From: Phormidium tanganyikae FI6-MK23
GTDB taxonomy: Bacteria > Cyanobacteriota > Cyanobacteriia > Leptolyngbyales > Leptolyngbyaceae
Direction: 5' to 3'
DNA: 64,000 bases
Assembly (NCBI GenBank): GCA_019359175.1
Contig: JAHHHU010000002.1
Coordinates: 62,001-126,000 of the forward strand
This document shows positions 8,172 to 16,599 of the stretch, piece by piece. Position 1 is the stretch's first letter. Each line of letters opens with the position of its first letter. The notes beneath the pieces were generated by a model. The model had not been told where the DNA came from and searched no databases. It saw only the letters and a list, made by a program, of their open reading frames with translations. The translations under genes were made by a program, and so were the position numbers.

Positions 8172-8822
8172 ATGGGCAGAAAACCAACTCCCACTGAAAA
8201 AAGAGTGACGCTATCGGGGGTGAGTTGGCAATCGTTTGGGGAATTGCTGAACGAATTGGGTCAGGCTCGAACAGCGCGTTTAACTTACGAACGCGGCAGG
8301 TTAGAAATGATGACACCGCTCGAAGAACACGATCGCTGTTTGCGATTGATCGAGTCTTTGATTTTGGTGTTAGCAGATGAACTGTATCTGAAAATTTATT
8401 CGATCGGGTCGGTTTTGCTGACACTTTCAGATCTGGGACGCGCGATACAACCGGATGCAGCCTATTCGCTGGAAGAAGTCCGGCTTCAGAAACGCGCAGA
8501 ATTGGATATGAATCAAGCGGCTCCACCGGATTTGACGATCGAAGTTGCGATCGGGAAAGGAGCTATCGATCGGGAGTCAATTTACGCTTCGATGGGCGTA
8601 CCGGAAATCTGGCGCTACACCACGACAGTCGGGGATGATGTGCTGAAAGGAGATTTGCAGATTTATCAGCTTCAGGGAGAGCGATATCTCGCAACCGCAA
8701 ACAGTAAGTTATTTCCCGCATTGCCTGGAAAGCGAGTGCTGGAGTTTTTGGAGCAGAGTGATACGATCGGGTTAGCGCAAGCACTGATTGTATTGCGGGA
8801 ATGGTGTAAAGAGCAGTCTTGA
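8172..8822 (+). CDS. Uma2 family (DUF820) putative endonuclease
   Basis: A 216-residue Uma2/DUF820 protein. The early motif YERGRLEMMTPLEEHD, the central QPDAAYSLEEV and PDLTIEVAIGKG, and the late IYASMGVPEIWRY are the family landmarks and provide the Asp and Glu of the PD-(D/E)XK core; the usual catalytic Lys position is not obvious. The start is set at the ATG at 8172, with GAGG 9 bases upstream, rather than the in-frame TTG at 8157. The gene stands alone on its strand. Role unknown; fold assignment is from the family. Confidence 0.87.
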   Translation: MGRKPTPTEKRVTLSGVSWQSFGELLNELGQARTARLTYERGRLEMMTPLEEHDRCLRLIESLILVLADELYLKIYSIGSVLLTLSDLGRAIQPDAAYSLEEVRLQKRAELDMNQAAPPDLTIEVAIGKGAIDRESIYASMGVPEIWRYTTTVGDDVLKGDLQIYQLQGERYLATANSKLFPALPGKRVLEFLEQSDTIGLAQALIVLREWCKEQS

Positions 8823-8911
8823 CCTATGCGAACAATCCTTCACCCGGAATTAGAGATCGTTTGATGCTTCTAATCGGGGTCTGTCCCATTTCACCAGCGT
8901 TTTTCAGGCAG

Positions 8912-9826
8912 CTATGCGATCGCTTCCGTCACATCTTTCACTCGATACAAACTTTCTTCAGACACCGTTTCAAAGTCTTGATTCAACCAAATTAGAGAAG
9001 CTTCGGTGACGATGCCGTTTTCGAGCGTAACGATCGAGAAATTCCGCAAGCGATCGCCGTTTTGCTCGATAATTCTCGGCACTCTAGCCGCGTTAAGATG
9101 AACGGTTCCGGCAGCATCGATATGAATCGGGCGACGCAGTTCGGCTTTTGTGTGTCTCAGACTATGGTGCATATGTCCAAAAACCGCTAATGGAATAGTT
9201 TTTCCAAGTTCACGAGTCTGTACGATCGCTTCTGCAAAATCTGGATCGCCGTGATCGCCTCCAATCGGTTGCCAATCTTTGCCGCAGGGATCTTCAGGCT
9301 TATCACCCATTCCTTTCGCACCATTGTGTCCGATGAAGATAATCGTATCGTTTTTAGTGCGATCGACGGCGTTCATAATGCGATCAACGGATTCATCATA
9401 GTTATGAACTCCGTAGCGTTCTCGATAAAATCGCTCATTTTTCCAACTAGAGCCACCCCAGCTAAACGGGCGACTTCCCACTACGCTTAAATTTAAGTTC
9501 GGAAAATCTAGTTTGCCATAGCCAACGTGCGTCTTACCGAGTAGATTTAACTGTTGCTGTACACGATCTTCTTTTGTGCGATCGTAAGGACATTTACTAA
9601 TTCCCCAATCGGTTGCACTATACCAAGCATCATGATTTCCCAGGATTGCCGCTTTGGGTATCTGCATCTCTGTGATTTGTTTAACAAGATTCACCGATTC
9701 GTTGCCGAAGTCGCCCACGAACAGCGCGAGATCGACACCGAGAAATTCTAGTGCTGCTTCGTCTTCAGCCTCCCATCGATCGTGAATATCACCGATAACG
9801 GCTAATGTAATTGTTTGGTTCGCCAC
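8912..9826 (-). CDS. calcineurin-like metallophosphoesterase (TIGR04168 family)
   Basis: A 304-residue cytosolic metallophosphoesterase. All five metal/catalytic blocks are present: GDIHDRW, FVGDFGNE, LGNHDAW, FIGHNGAKG and FGHMHHSLRH. The length and the CGKDWQPIGGDHGDPDF insertion suit the cyanobacterial TIGR04168 group, conserved in oxygenic phototrophs (plants have a plastid homologue). The substrate is unknown. The start is a GTG at 9826 with GAGGG about 8 bases upstream. It lies 71 bp downstream of the unknown gene at 9898 on the same strand, so it may be the last gene of the cobB transcript. Confidence 0.88.
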   Translation of the reverse strand: MANQTITLAVIGDIHDRWEAEDEAALEFLGVDLALFVGDFGNESVNLVKQITEMQIPKAAILGNHDAWYSATDWGISKCPYDRTKEDRVQQQLNLLGKTHVGYGKLDFPNLNLSVVGSRPFSWGGSSWKNERFYRERYGVHNYDESVDRIMNAVDRTKNDTIIFIGHNGAKGMGDKPEDPCGKDWQPIGGDHGDPDFAEAIVQTRELGKTIPLAVFGHMHHSLRHTKAELRRPIHIDAAGTVHLNAARVPRIIEQNGDRLRNFSIVTLENGIVTEASLIWLNQDFETVSEESLYRVKDVTEAIA

Positions 9827-9897
9827 CTTGCGTTCCCTCTTGTTCTGTCTGTTTCTAGGATAGGCGGGGTGGGCAAATTTGGCATAGATCCAAAGAA

Positions 9898-10737
9898 TCA
9901 GGCTTCGTCTTTTGTCCAGGTAGATTTCCAGGCGAGCTGTGCTTCTGCGATCGATTGTTCGCGCCGTTTCTTTTGGTAGTCCCGCGCGAGTGTCTGAAAT
10001 TGCTGTTTGAGTTCGCGCAGTTTGCCGCGCCAGGTTGAGACGGCGGGATCGTTGAATTCGATTTCTGAAAGACGTAGATTGACAGCGACGATGTGCATCA
10101 AGGCAGTGAGCGCGGGGGGTGGCGATTCACTGTCCGAGGATCTTTCACTGGCACTGACCAGCACGTTGAGCAAGTTAGATGCACCCGAATCGCTGCTTTC
10201 TTTTGCAGCAGCATCAAGTACCGCTTGGGGGATGCGTTTGGGTAAGATTTCGGCTTCTTGTAGTAGGCGATTGGCGTTGCTTGAGGCGGATTTGAGCGTT
10301 TTGAAAATTGATCGCTCAATCTGTTCTTGCCAAATCGTTAAAGCTTCGAGCGGGGTCAGTGTGGGTTCGTCGGGTAGCTCAGGTTCGGTTCCCGCAAGCA
10401 GCGCTTCGAGTTCGTCAGGGAGGTCTTCGGGTTCGGGATCAATTTTAGTTTGCTCGATCGGGTAAAGCACATCGCTAAGATCGATTTCGGTCTGGCGCGC
10501 TAGAGATTGTAAGTCTTCTTGGAGTTTTTGGCGCTGGCTGAGAGAAAGCGCCAAAAACCGTTTGGGATAGTTCTCAGTGCAAATTCGGTAGCAGGACAGG
10601 ATGATCTGCTGCCTCACGGTTTGCCCAAGTTGTTTGAGATAGCCGCGATACGTCTCGGTGAAGGTATCGCCCATTGTTTCGATCTGTTGATCGAGTGCGG
10701 CGAGGCGTTGAGAAATTTGGTCAGTCGATCCAGCCAT
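9898..10737 (-). CDS. conserved-type protein of unknown function, helical
   Basis: A 279-residue protein I do not recognise by domain. It looks cytosolic and mostly helical: residues 1-90 contain amphipathic helices with one Cys-containing segment (IILSCYRICTENYPKRFL), a Pro/Glu/Asp-rich linker follows at about 98-125, and the C-terminal 60 residues are charged and coiled-coil-like (LRELKQQFQTLARDYQKKRREQ). There is no signal peptide or membrane span. The ATG is only 2 bp after the cobB stop, so it is surely translated from the same message as cobB. That tight coupling downstream of the pentose phosphate genes is the only clue to its role. Confidence 0.75.
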   Translation of the reverse strand: MAGSTDQISQRLAALDQQIETMGDTFTETYRGYLKQLGQTVRQQIILSCYRICTENYPKRFLALSLSQRQKLQEDLQSLARQTEIDLSDVLYPIEQTKIDPEPEDLPDELEALLAGTEPELPDEPTLTPLEALTIWQEQIERSIFKTLKSASSNANRLLQEAEILPKRIPQAVLDAAAKESSDSGASNLLNVLVSASERSSDSESPPPALTALMHIVAVNLRLSEIEFNDPAVSTWRGKLRELKQQFQTLARDYQKKRREQSIAEAQLAWKSTWTKDEA

Positions 10738-10739
10738 GT

Positions 10740-12215
10740 CTATTCTTTGAAGTTCTCTTCTTTTTTAGGATAGCGATCGCAGTTGAATTTGGCGCACTGT
10801 TGGACAAAGCGATCGGGAATTTCTGGCGATGCGCCCCAGTGTAAGTGCAGATAAGAAGCGTGTAAATTTGGCGATCGCCAACCGTCAAATTGTTCCGTTT
10901 CAGTAAATTGAAATAAAGGTTGATCGGGTGCGATTGTGGGAGTTGATCGATGAAATTCGTGCCCATGTACGATCGCGTTTTGGGTCACGATCGGACTGCT
11001 TTGCAGAGCGATCCCGCGACGATAGCCTAATGTTAATCGCGATCGCATTACCGTTGTAGTTGGGATTGCTCCGATCATTGGAAATGTATCACCAGCGAAA
11101 TCAACAATGCTTTCAGCGAGATACATTAATCCACCACATTCTGCATAGGTTGGCATTCCCGATTGAATTGCAGCTTGAATTGCTTTTCGTGTAGTTTGGT
11201 TTTCGCTTAACGTTGCTGCAAACATTTCAGGAAAGCCACCACCGAAATACAAACCGTCGATGTCATCGGGAAAATCGTCCTTTAGAGGACTCCATTCGAT
11301 CAGATCTGCGCCCGATCGTTTGAGTAATTCTAGGTTGTCTTCGTAATAGAAATTGAAGGCGGCATCGCGAGCGATCGCGATTCGGACAAGATGAGGTTTT
11401 TCGCTTCGTTGGGAGCGGCTTCTGCCCCCTAAATCCCCCAGAATGGGGGACTTTGAGGTCGCGAGGGTTGGCTCAAAGTCCCCCCATTTTGGGAGATTTA
11501 GGGGGCTTGCCGGATTCTCAATCGAAGCGAACTCCTTCTGGCGTACCGACGATAATATCGGCATTAATGCCGACCAATCGAAACAGGTTTCACCTAACTC
11601 CGCTAATCGATCGATTAATTCATTTAATCCGGGTAGTTCATCGGTCGGCACTAATCCTAAATGCCGATCGGGAATCTCGATCGCATCCTGCCGCCGTAAT
11701 ACGCCTAAAATCGGAATTTCTAACGGTTCTAATGCAGCCTTGAGCAATTCTAAATGTCGATCGCTTCCGACTCGATTGAGAACAACGCCTGCGAACTTTA
11801 AGCGCGGATCTAACGATCGATAACCATGCACGATCGCCGCCACCGAATTCGACAACCGACTACAATCAACCACGAATAAAATCGGCAAATCGAGCAATCG
11901 GGCAATGTGTGCGGTGCTGGCGAAATCCTTCTGCCCCGCTGCACCATCGAACAATCCCATCACGCCTTCAACGATCGCGATTTGTCCCGCCCGCTCTAAA
12001 AAACACTGCTGCACATACGCTTCAGAAGTCAGCATCGGGTCGAGATTGTAGCAAGCCTGCCCCGTGACGTGCCGATGAAACATTGGATCAATATAATCAG
12101 GCCCGACCTTAAACGATCGAACCTGCAAATTTCGCCGTCTGAGAGCCGCCAACAGCGCCAGCGTCGCCGTTGTTTTGCCCGCTCCACTCCGTTCCCCTGC
12201 AATCACAAAAGCCAT
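10740..12215 (-). CDS. cobB: cobyrinate a,c-diamide synthase, with an in-frame repeat insertion
   Basis: Glutamine- and ATP-dependent amidase (CobB/CbiA) that amidates carboxylates a and c of cobyrinate in cobalamin synthesis. The N-terminal dethiobiotin-synthetase-like domain starts with the P-loop GERSGAGKTTAT. The C-terminal class I glutaminase domain has the nucleophile in YAECGGLMYL and a late HASYLHLHWG histidine block. At 491 residues it is about 30-40 longer than usual, and the excess maps to one place: between the two domains lies a stretch encoded entirely by a palindromic repeat element (11401-11506). Both flanking domains look intact. The gene is 26 bp after opcA and 2 bp before the unknown gene at 9898. 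The symbol cbiA is equally valid. Confidence 0.93.
   Translation of the reverse strand: MAFVIAGERSGAGKTTATLALLAALRRRNLQVRSFKVGPDYIDPMFHRHVTGQACYNLDPMLTSEAYVQQCFLERAGQIAIVEGVMGLFDGAAGQKDFASTAHIARLLDLPILFVVDCSRLSNSVAAIVHGYRSLDPRLKFAGVVLNRVGSDRHLELLKAALEPLEIPILGVLRRQDAIEIPDRHLGLVPTDELPGLNELIDRLAELGETCFDWSALMPILSSVRQKEFASIENPASPLNLPKWGDFEPTLATSKSPILGDLGGRSRSQRSEKPHLVRIAIARDAAFNFYYEDNLELLKRSGADLIEWSPLKDDFPDDIDGLYFGGGFPEMFAATLSENQTTRKAIQAAIQSGMPTYAECGGLMYLAESIVDFAGDTFPMIGAIPTTTVMRSRLTLGYRRGIALQSSPIVTQNAIVHGHEFHRSTPTIAPDQPLFQFTETEQFDGWRSPNLHASYLHLHWGASPEIPDRFVQQCAKFNCDRYPKKEENFKE
11401..11506. repeat. palindromic repeat element, copy 1 (inside cobB)
   Basis: The core at 11424-11506 begins GCCCCCTAAATCCCCCA and ends GGGAGATTTAGGGGGC, an imperfect terminal inverted repeat, with a second inner pair (GGGGGACTTTGAG / CTCAAAGTCCCCC). 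The left flank TCGCTTCGTTG..GGCTTCTG is shared with copy 2 at 15252 onward and, in inverted orientation, with copy 3. Read on the minus strand it has no stop codon and is part of the cobB reading frame. Confidence 0.9.
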
Positions 12216-12241
12216 AAACTGCGATCGGACAAAACTCCAAC

Positions 12242-13603
12242 CTACAGCTTAATGATTTTTGCGGTGACTGCCATGCTTTCTTCGTACAGAACATCTTGAC
12301 CAACTCGCTGAAGTTGCTCACTCAGCAGCGTTTCCGCCTTTTGATCGTTCAGCAGCGGTGTTACTTGATTGATCTGACAAGACTGCGCGCCGCCGCCTGC
12401 TTCCATTCGCATACAGCCCGTCGTTTCAGAACACAACACCGTGCAGCAATCTGCCTTTAAGTTCGTTGAAGTCAGCTTTAGGCTCACCATATCGCCTTTG
12501 ACTTCGCCAATTTCTGCGGTCGGAATTCCCGCCAGTTCTGCCTCGATCTCGCGCCCATCCGCTGCTGTGAAATACACTCGTTGCAGATCGTAAATGTCTC
12601 CTTCGTGTTCGCGCTTTGTCGGCTCCCAACCCAACCGACTCGCCAGCCAGCCGAGATACATCAACGCCTGTGCCGGGTTGCCTTTTTCGTAGTCAATTAC
12701 CACTCGATCGACTTCCCAAATCGCTTCCCGTCGTCCCGGTGCGTCAAACGTTTCCGCCGCGAGTTCTTGCCAAGCTGCTAATCGTCGCCAGTTCAAATCG
12801 GTTACAAGTACGCTATCTTCAATCAGCGCTGCCAGTTTCAGCAAATCACCTTCAGTATCAGCGGTAAAGCGACTTGAATCAAAGATCACTTGATTAGAAA
12901 GCTTTGACAATCGTTGAAATAGGTTTTGCTCAAGATTCGGTGTGCCTTTCCACCACAGCAACCGAGGAAGTTCGCTAATCAGTAGGGAAGAAGCTAACTC
13001 GCCAACCCGATCAAGCGCGGGTTCCGTTCCCTTTAGCGTGATGTATTCGCAACACACAAGCGCCGCCTGGCTTGCTTTGTTAATCGGACAGTAAGCGGAA
13101 ACTTGAGCAGAAACGCCTTCATCTTCACCTGCGATCGGAAACAGCGAAATAATCCGACAAGGATTCTGACTTGCAATCGCATCCGCAATTCCGCTTCCTG
13201 CCGCATCCGACGCATACCGAGGTGCATCAGCACCCTCAACGGGTTCACCTTTGCGTTTGGCTAAATCTTCGCGCAGTTTTGTTAAAAGTTCTGGGCTAGA
13301 CTTACCATCGATCGGTAATTTGTAAGCAGATTGAGCCGCTTGGATTGCAGCTTCGGTTCTTGGTCCGTCAATTCCATCGACAGGTCCGGTATAAAATCCC
13401 ATCATGGCAAGAAGCCGCTGGGTTTCTTCTGGCTCGTAGACAATCAGCGTGAAGGTCGTCGCGCGAGTTGCAGCCATCGCTGAACCATCATCATCTGTGG
13501 CGCTGTAGGATTGCCAGATTTGATTAAGTTCCTGTTCGATCTCATTGAGTGAGACATCTTTAGGAGCTTGGAGAGAAACAAGCGGAGCGGATTTGGTTGC
13601 CAT
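12242..13603 (-). CDS. opcA: glucose-6-phosphate dehydrogenase assembly protein OpcA
   Basis: A 453-residue allosteric effector of glucose-6-phosphate dehydrogenase, needed for full activity and redox control of the oxidative pentose phosphate pathway in cyanobacteria. It begins with a short helical region (VSLNEIEQELNQIWQSY), followed by a peptidoglycan-binding-like helical module (FYTGPVDGIDGPRTEAAIQ, residues about 71-110) and the conserved OpcA core (ELPRLLWWKGTP, DSSRF, RLAAWQELAAETFD). Cysteines in the C-terminal part (DCCTVLCSETTGC) are candidates for thioredoxin control, but that is inference. It follows zwf by 76 bp on the same strand. Confidence 0.95.
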   Translation of the reverse strand: MATKSAPLVSLQAPKDVSLNEIEQELNQIWQSYSATDDDGSAMAATRATTFTLIVYEPEETQRLLAMMGFYTGPVDGIDGPRTEAAIQAAQSAYKLPIDGKSSPELLTKLREDLAKRKGEPVEGADAPRYASDAAGSGIADAIASQNPCRIISLFPIAGEDEGVSAQVSAYCPINKASQAALVCCEYITLKGTEPALDRVGELASSLLISELPRLLWWKGTPNLEQNLFQRLSKLSNQVIFDSSRFTADTEGDLLKLAALIEDSVLVTDLNWRRLAAWQELAAETFDAPGRREAIWEVDRVVIDYEKGNPAQALMYLGWLASRLGWEPTKREHEGDIYDLQRVYFTAADGREIEAELAGIPTAEIGEVKGDMVSLKLTSTNLKADCCTVLCSETTGCMRMEAGGGAQSCQINQVTPLLNDQKAETLLSEQLQRVGQDVLYEESMAVTAKIIKL

Positions 13604-13679
13604 AAGAGAGTAGGATTTTAGATTTTAAGAGGAAGATCTTAGATTTTGAATTGAATCGTCAATCCAAAATCTAAAATTA

Positions 13680-15209
13680 CTAGAGTCTTCGCCAACGGCG
13701 ACCATCGCGGTTAATCATTTGTTCCGCTTCGGAAGGTTCCCAGGTTCCGGCTTCATATTGAGGCATCAGGCGCGGATTGGTGGGCGCTTCCCAAGCAGAA
13801 AGGGCAGGAGTAACCACGCGCCAAGCCGCTTCAACCTCGTCGGAACGGGTGAATAGAGTTTGATCGCCCATCATGCAGTCGAGCAATAAGCGATCGTATG
13901 CCTCTCCTCCAGTTACGCCGAAAGAACTGCCGTAGCTGAAGTCCATGTCCACCGATCTGGTGCTCAGATCTGCACCCGGCATTTTGACTTCAAACCGCAT
14001 TCCAATTCCTTCATTGGGCTGGAGCCGCATCACGAGAACGTTTGCATTAGCTTGTTTTGCCGCAGACTGGAAAATCAGATAAGGAACGTCACGGAATTGA
14101 ATCGCAATTTCGCTGACTTTTTTCGGCAAGCGCTTTCCGGTTCGTAGATAGAATGGAACACCTTGCCACCGCCAGTTGTCCACCACGAACTTCATTGCGA
14201 CGTAAGTTGGCACAAGTGAATTCGGATCGACTCCAGGTTCTTCTCGGTAGGCTTGTACCTGTTTGCCTTTCATCCAGCCAGCACCGTACTGCCCACGAAC
14301 TGCCGAATTTTCTAGACGATGAGTATCCGCGAGACGAGTTGACTGAATCACTTTTACTTTTTCAGTCCGAATACTATCGGCATCGAGTGAGTTCGGCGGT
14401 TCCATAGCGGTTAGACAGAACAGTTGCATCAAATGGTTTTGCACCATGTCGCGCAATGCTCCGGAAGATTCGTAATATCCTGCGCGGTCTTCAACGCCAA
14501 CCGTCTCAGCTACCGTAATCTGAACATGATCGATGAATTGCCGATTCCACAATGGTTCAAAGATGGCATTGCCAAATCGGAACACTAATAAGTTTTGAAC
14601 GGTTTCTTTACCTAGATAGTGATCAATCCGGTAAACCTGATTTTCTTTACAAACTTTGTTAACAATGCGGTTAAGGTTTTGAGCAGAACTCAAATCGCGC
14701 CCAAACGGTTTCTCGATCACAAGCCGCGTTTTTTGGGCATCTTTCAGCATTCCCGCCTCGCCCAACTGCCGAATTGCTTCGGGAAAGAACTTTGGTGCAA
14801 CTGATAGATAGAAAACGCGATTTCCTCTTGTGCCGCGTTTGCCATCGATTTCAGCGAGTCGATCTTTGAGTTTCTGATAGCTTTCGGGATTGTCGATGTC
14901 TCCGGGACAGTAGAACAATCCTTGGGCGAAGTCTTGCCACAGCGCTTCAGAGCCGACTCCATCGGAAAATTCTTCGACTCCTTCGCGCATTTGTTCACGA
15001 AAATAGTCGTCACTCCATTCGCGTCGGGCAACTCCAACGATCGTTAATTCAGGCGGAAGGCGACGTTCACGTTTGAGGTGATAGAGCGCGGGAACGAGCT
15101 TACGTTTAGTTAAGTCACCCGATGCGCCGAAGAACACAATGATATTGGGTTCGGGCATCCGTTGTTGTTGTAGTCCAACCCGGAGCGGATTTTGTAAGAG
15201 AGTGACCAT
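13680..15209 (-). CDS. zwf: glucose-6-phosphate 1-dehydrogenase
   Basis: The 509-residue NADP-dependent dehydrogenase opening the oxidative pentose phosphate pathway, the main source of NADPH in the dark. The nucleotide-binding start is [20 protein letters not shown], the active-site motif is RIDHYLGKE with the catalytic His, and the EKPFGRDL and GGEAYDRLL blocks are intact. The N-terminus [15 protein letters not shown] matches the usual cyanobacterial start, which supports the ATG at 15209 although no clear ribosome binding site is seen. It lies between tal and opcA; a large repeat hairpin occupies the tal-zwf gap. Confidence 0.97.
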   Translation of the reverse strand: MVTLLQNPLRVGLQQQRMPEPNIIVFFGASGDLTKRKLVPALYHLKRERRLPPELTIVGVARREWSDDYFREQMREGVEEFSDGVGSEALWQDFAQGLFYCPGDIDNPESYQKLKDRLAEIDGKRGTRGNRVFYLSVAPKFFPEAIRQLGEAGMLKDAQKTRLVIEKPFGRDLSSAQNLNRIVNKVCKENQVYRIDHYLGKETVQNLLVFRFGNAIFEPLWNRQFIDHVQITVAETVGVEDRAGYYESSGALRDMVQNHLMQLFCLTAMEPPNSLDADSIRTEKVKVIQSTRLADTHRLENSAVRGQYGAGWMKGKQVQAYREEPGVDPNSLVPTYVAMKFVVDNWRWQGVPFYLRTGKRLPKKVSEIAIQFRDVPYLIFQSAAKQANANVLVMRLQPNEGIGMRFEVKMPGADLSTRSVDMDFSYGSSFGVTGGEAYDRLLLDCMMGDQTLFTRSDEVEAAWRVVTPALSAWEAPTNPRLMPQYEAGTWEPSEAEQMINRDGRRWRRL

Positions 15210-15251
15210 AGTGAGGTGATGAAGGATAAAAAATCAATACATATCAGTGTT

Positions 15252-15374
15252 CTCGCTTCGTTGTTTGGGGCTTCTGCCCCCTAAATCCCCCATTCCGGGG
15301 ATTTTGAAAGTTAGCTACTCTCTTAGGTTGAAGTCCCCCACTCGTGGGAGATTTAGGGGGCAAGCCCCAAACAA
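15252..15374. repeat. palindromic repeat element, copy 2 (between tal and zwf)
   Basis: Core 15276-15361 begins GCCCCCTAAATCCCCCA and ends GTGGGAGATTTAGGGGGC. It is extended by perfect 13-base outer arms, TTGTTTGGGGCTT (15261-15273) and AAGCCCCAAACAA (15362-15374), making a 114-bp palindrome. TCGCTTCGTTG immediately to the left (from 15252) is shared with copy 1. It fills most of the 210-bp gap between tal and zwf and would fold into a long hairpin in a fbp-tal-zwf-opcA transcript. Confidence 0.92.
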
Positions 15375-15419
15375 TTAGAAGGTCAAAGAAATTCGGGTAT
15401 GCACGGTAGGTAACACTTC

Positions 15420-16568
15420 TTAGACTTTGGCGAGTCGATCGACCTTTTCTTGCATCGATTTCATCAGCGAGTTAAACGGCTGAACGAATTTATCGATGCC
15501 TTCTTCGAGCAGTTCGGTCATCACTTGCGCCAAGTTGATATCAATGTCGGGATCGTTGAGGCTTTTAATCAAGTTGTAAGCTTCATCCACATCGGTATCA
15601 ATCCGAGGAGCAACATCACAGTGATCCGCACAGGCTTCGATCGTATTCGGTGGCAAGGTATTCACCGTGTCTGCTCCGATCAATTCATCGACGTACATTA
15701 CATCGCTGTAGTCGGGGTTCTTGGTGCCGGTACTTGCCCAGAGGAGGCGTTGAACATTCGCACCTTTTTCTTTCAGCGCTAACCAACGGGGATCAGCGAT
15801 GATCTTTTTGTACTCTTGGTAGGCGATTTTCGCATTCGCGATCGCAACTTTTCCTTTAACGGCAGTCAGCTTCGCTTCTTCGGGCAAGCTATCAACTCCT
15901 TTGCTGAATTTCGCATCGATCATCTCATCGATTTTGATGTCGATCCGGCTGAGGAAGAAACTTGCAACCGAGGCAAGTTTGCTGATGTCTTCGCCTTTTT
16001 CAGCCCGTCTTTCAAGTCCGCGAATGTATGCCCAAGCGGTGTTGACGTAGCTTTGAACTGAGAAGAGTAAGGTTACGTTGACATTGATGCCATCTGCGAT
16101 CGCATCTTCCACCGCTGGTAAGCCTGCCGAAGTTCCAGGAATCTTGATCATCACGTTCGGGCGACCAATCTCTTTGTAGTAGCGACGGGCTTCGCTAATC
16201 GTTTTTTCCGTGTCGTTGGCAATGTTCGGTGGTACTTCGATGCTGATGTAGCCGTCTAATCCGCCCGATTCTTCGTAGATCGGAAAGAAGATGTCACACG
16301 CATTCCGAATGTCTTCAAAGATCAGCGATTCGTAGATCTCAAGCAGCGGTTTTCCAGCTTGAATGCCCGCATCAATGTCCGCGTCGTAAATTTTGTTTCC
16401 GTTAATCGCTTTCTCAAAAATGGCGGGGTTTGAAGTGAGTCCGCGCAATCCTCGATCGTCGATCATGCGCTTGAGTTCGCCGGATTGAATCAGATCACGG
16501 GTCAGATTATCCATCCAAATGCTTTGACCGTAATCTTTGATTTCTAGAAGATGATTTGCAACTGTCAT
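15420..16568 (-). CDS. tal: transaldolase
   Basis: A 382-residue transaldolase exchanging a three-carbon ketol unit between sedoheptulose-7-phosphate and glyceraldehyde-3-phosphate. The Schiff-base lysine is K142 in NVMIKIPGTSAG. Other family blocks are LRGLTSNPAIFEKA, VNVTLLFSVQSY and the late RLLWASTGTKNPDYSD. The length fits the longer, actinobacterial/cyanobacterial type rather than the E. coli TalB type (about 317). It lies directly after fbp (31 bp from the fbp stop to the tal ATG region, same strand), the order known from Nostoc-type fbp-tal-zwf-opcA operons. The ATG at 16568 is the first in frame. Confidence 0.96.
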   Translation of the reverse strand: MTVANHLLEIKDYGQSIWMDNLTRDLIQSGELKRMIDDRGLRGLTSNPAIFEKAINGNKIYDADIDAGIQAGKPLLEIYESLIFEDIRNACDIFFPIYEESGGLDGYISIEVPPNIANDTEKTISEARRYYKEIGRPNVMIKIPGTSAGLPAVEDAIADGINVNVTLLFSVQSYVNTAWAYIRGLERRAEKGEDISKLASVASFFLSRIDIKIDEMIDAKFSKGVDSLPEEAKLTAVKGKVAIANAKIAYQEYKKIIADPRWLALKEKGANVQRLLWASTGTKNPDYSDVMYVDELIGADTVNTLPPNTIEACADHCDVAPRIDTDVDEAYNLIKSLNDPDIDINLAQVMTELLEEGIDKFVQPFNSLMKSMQEKVDRLAKV

Positions 16569-16599
16569 CGGGGTCTGCTCCTATTTATATATGTCAGAA

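Noticed and set aside
15261-15374. Palindrome between tal and zwf as a simple terminator
   Set aside because: It has no T run in either direction and matches the dispersed repeat family, so it is better called a repeat, although it may affect RNA.
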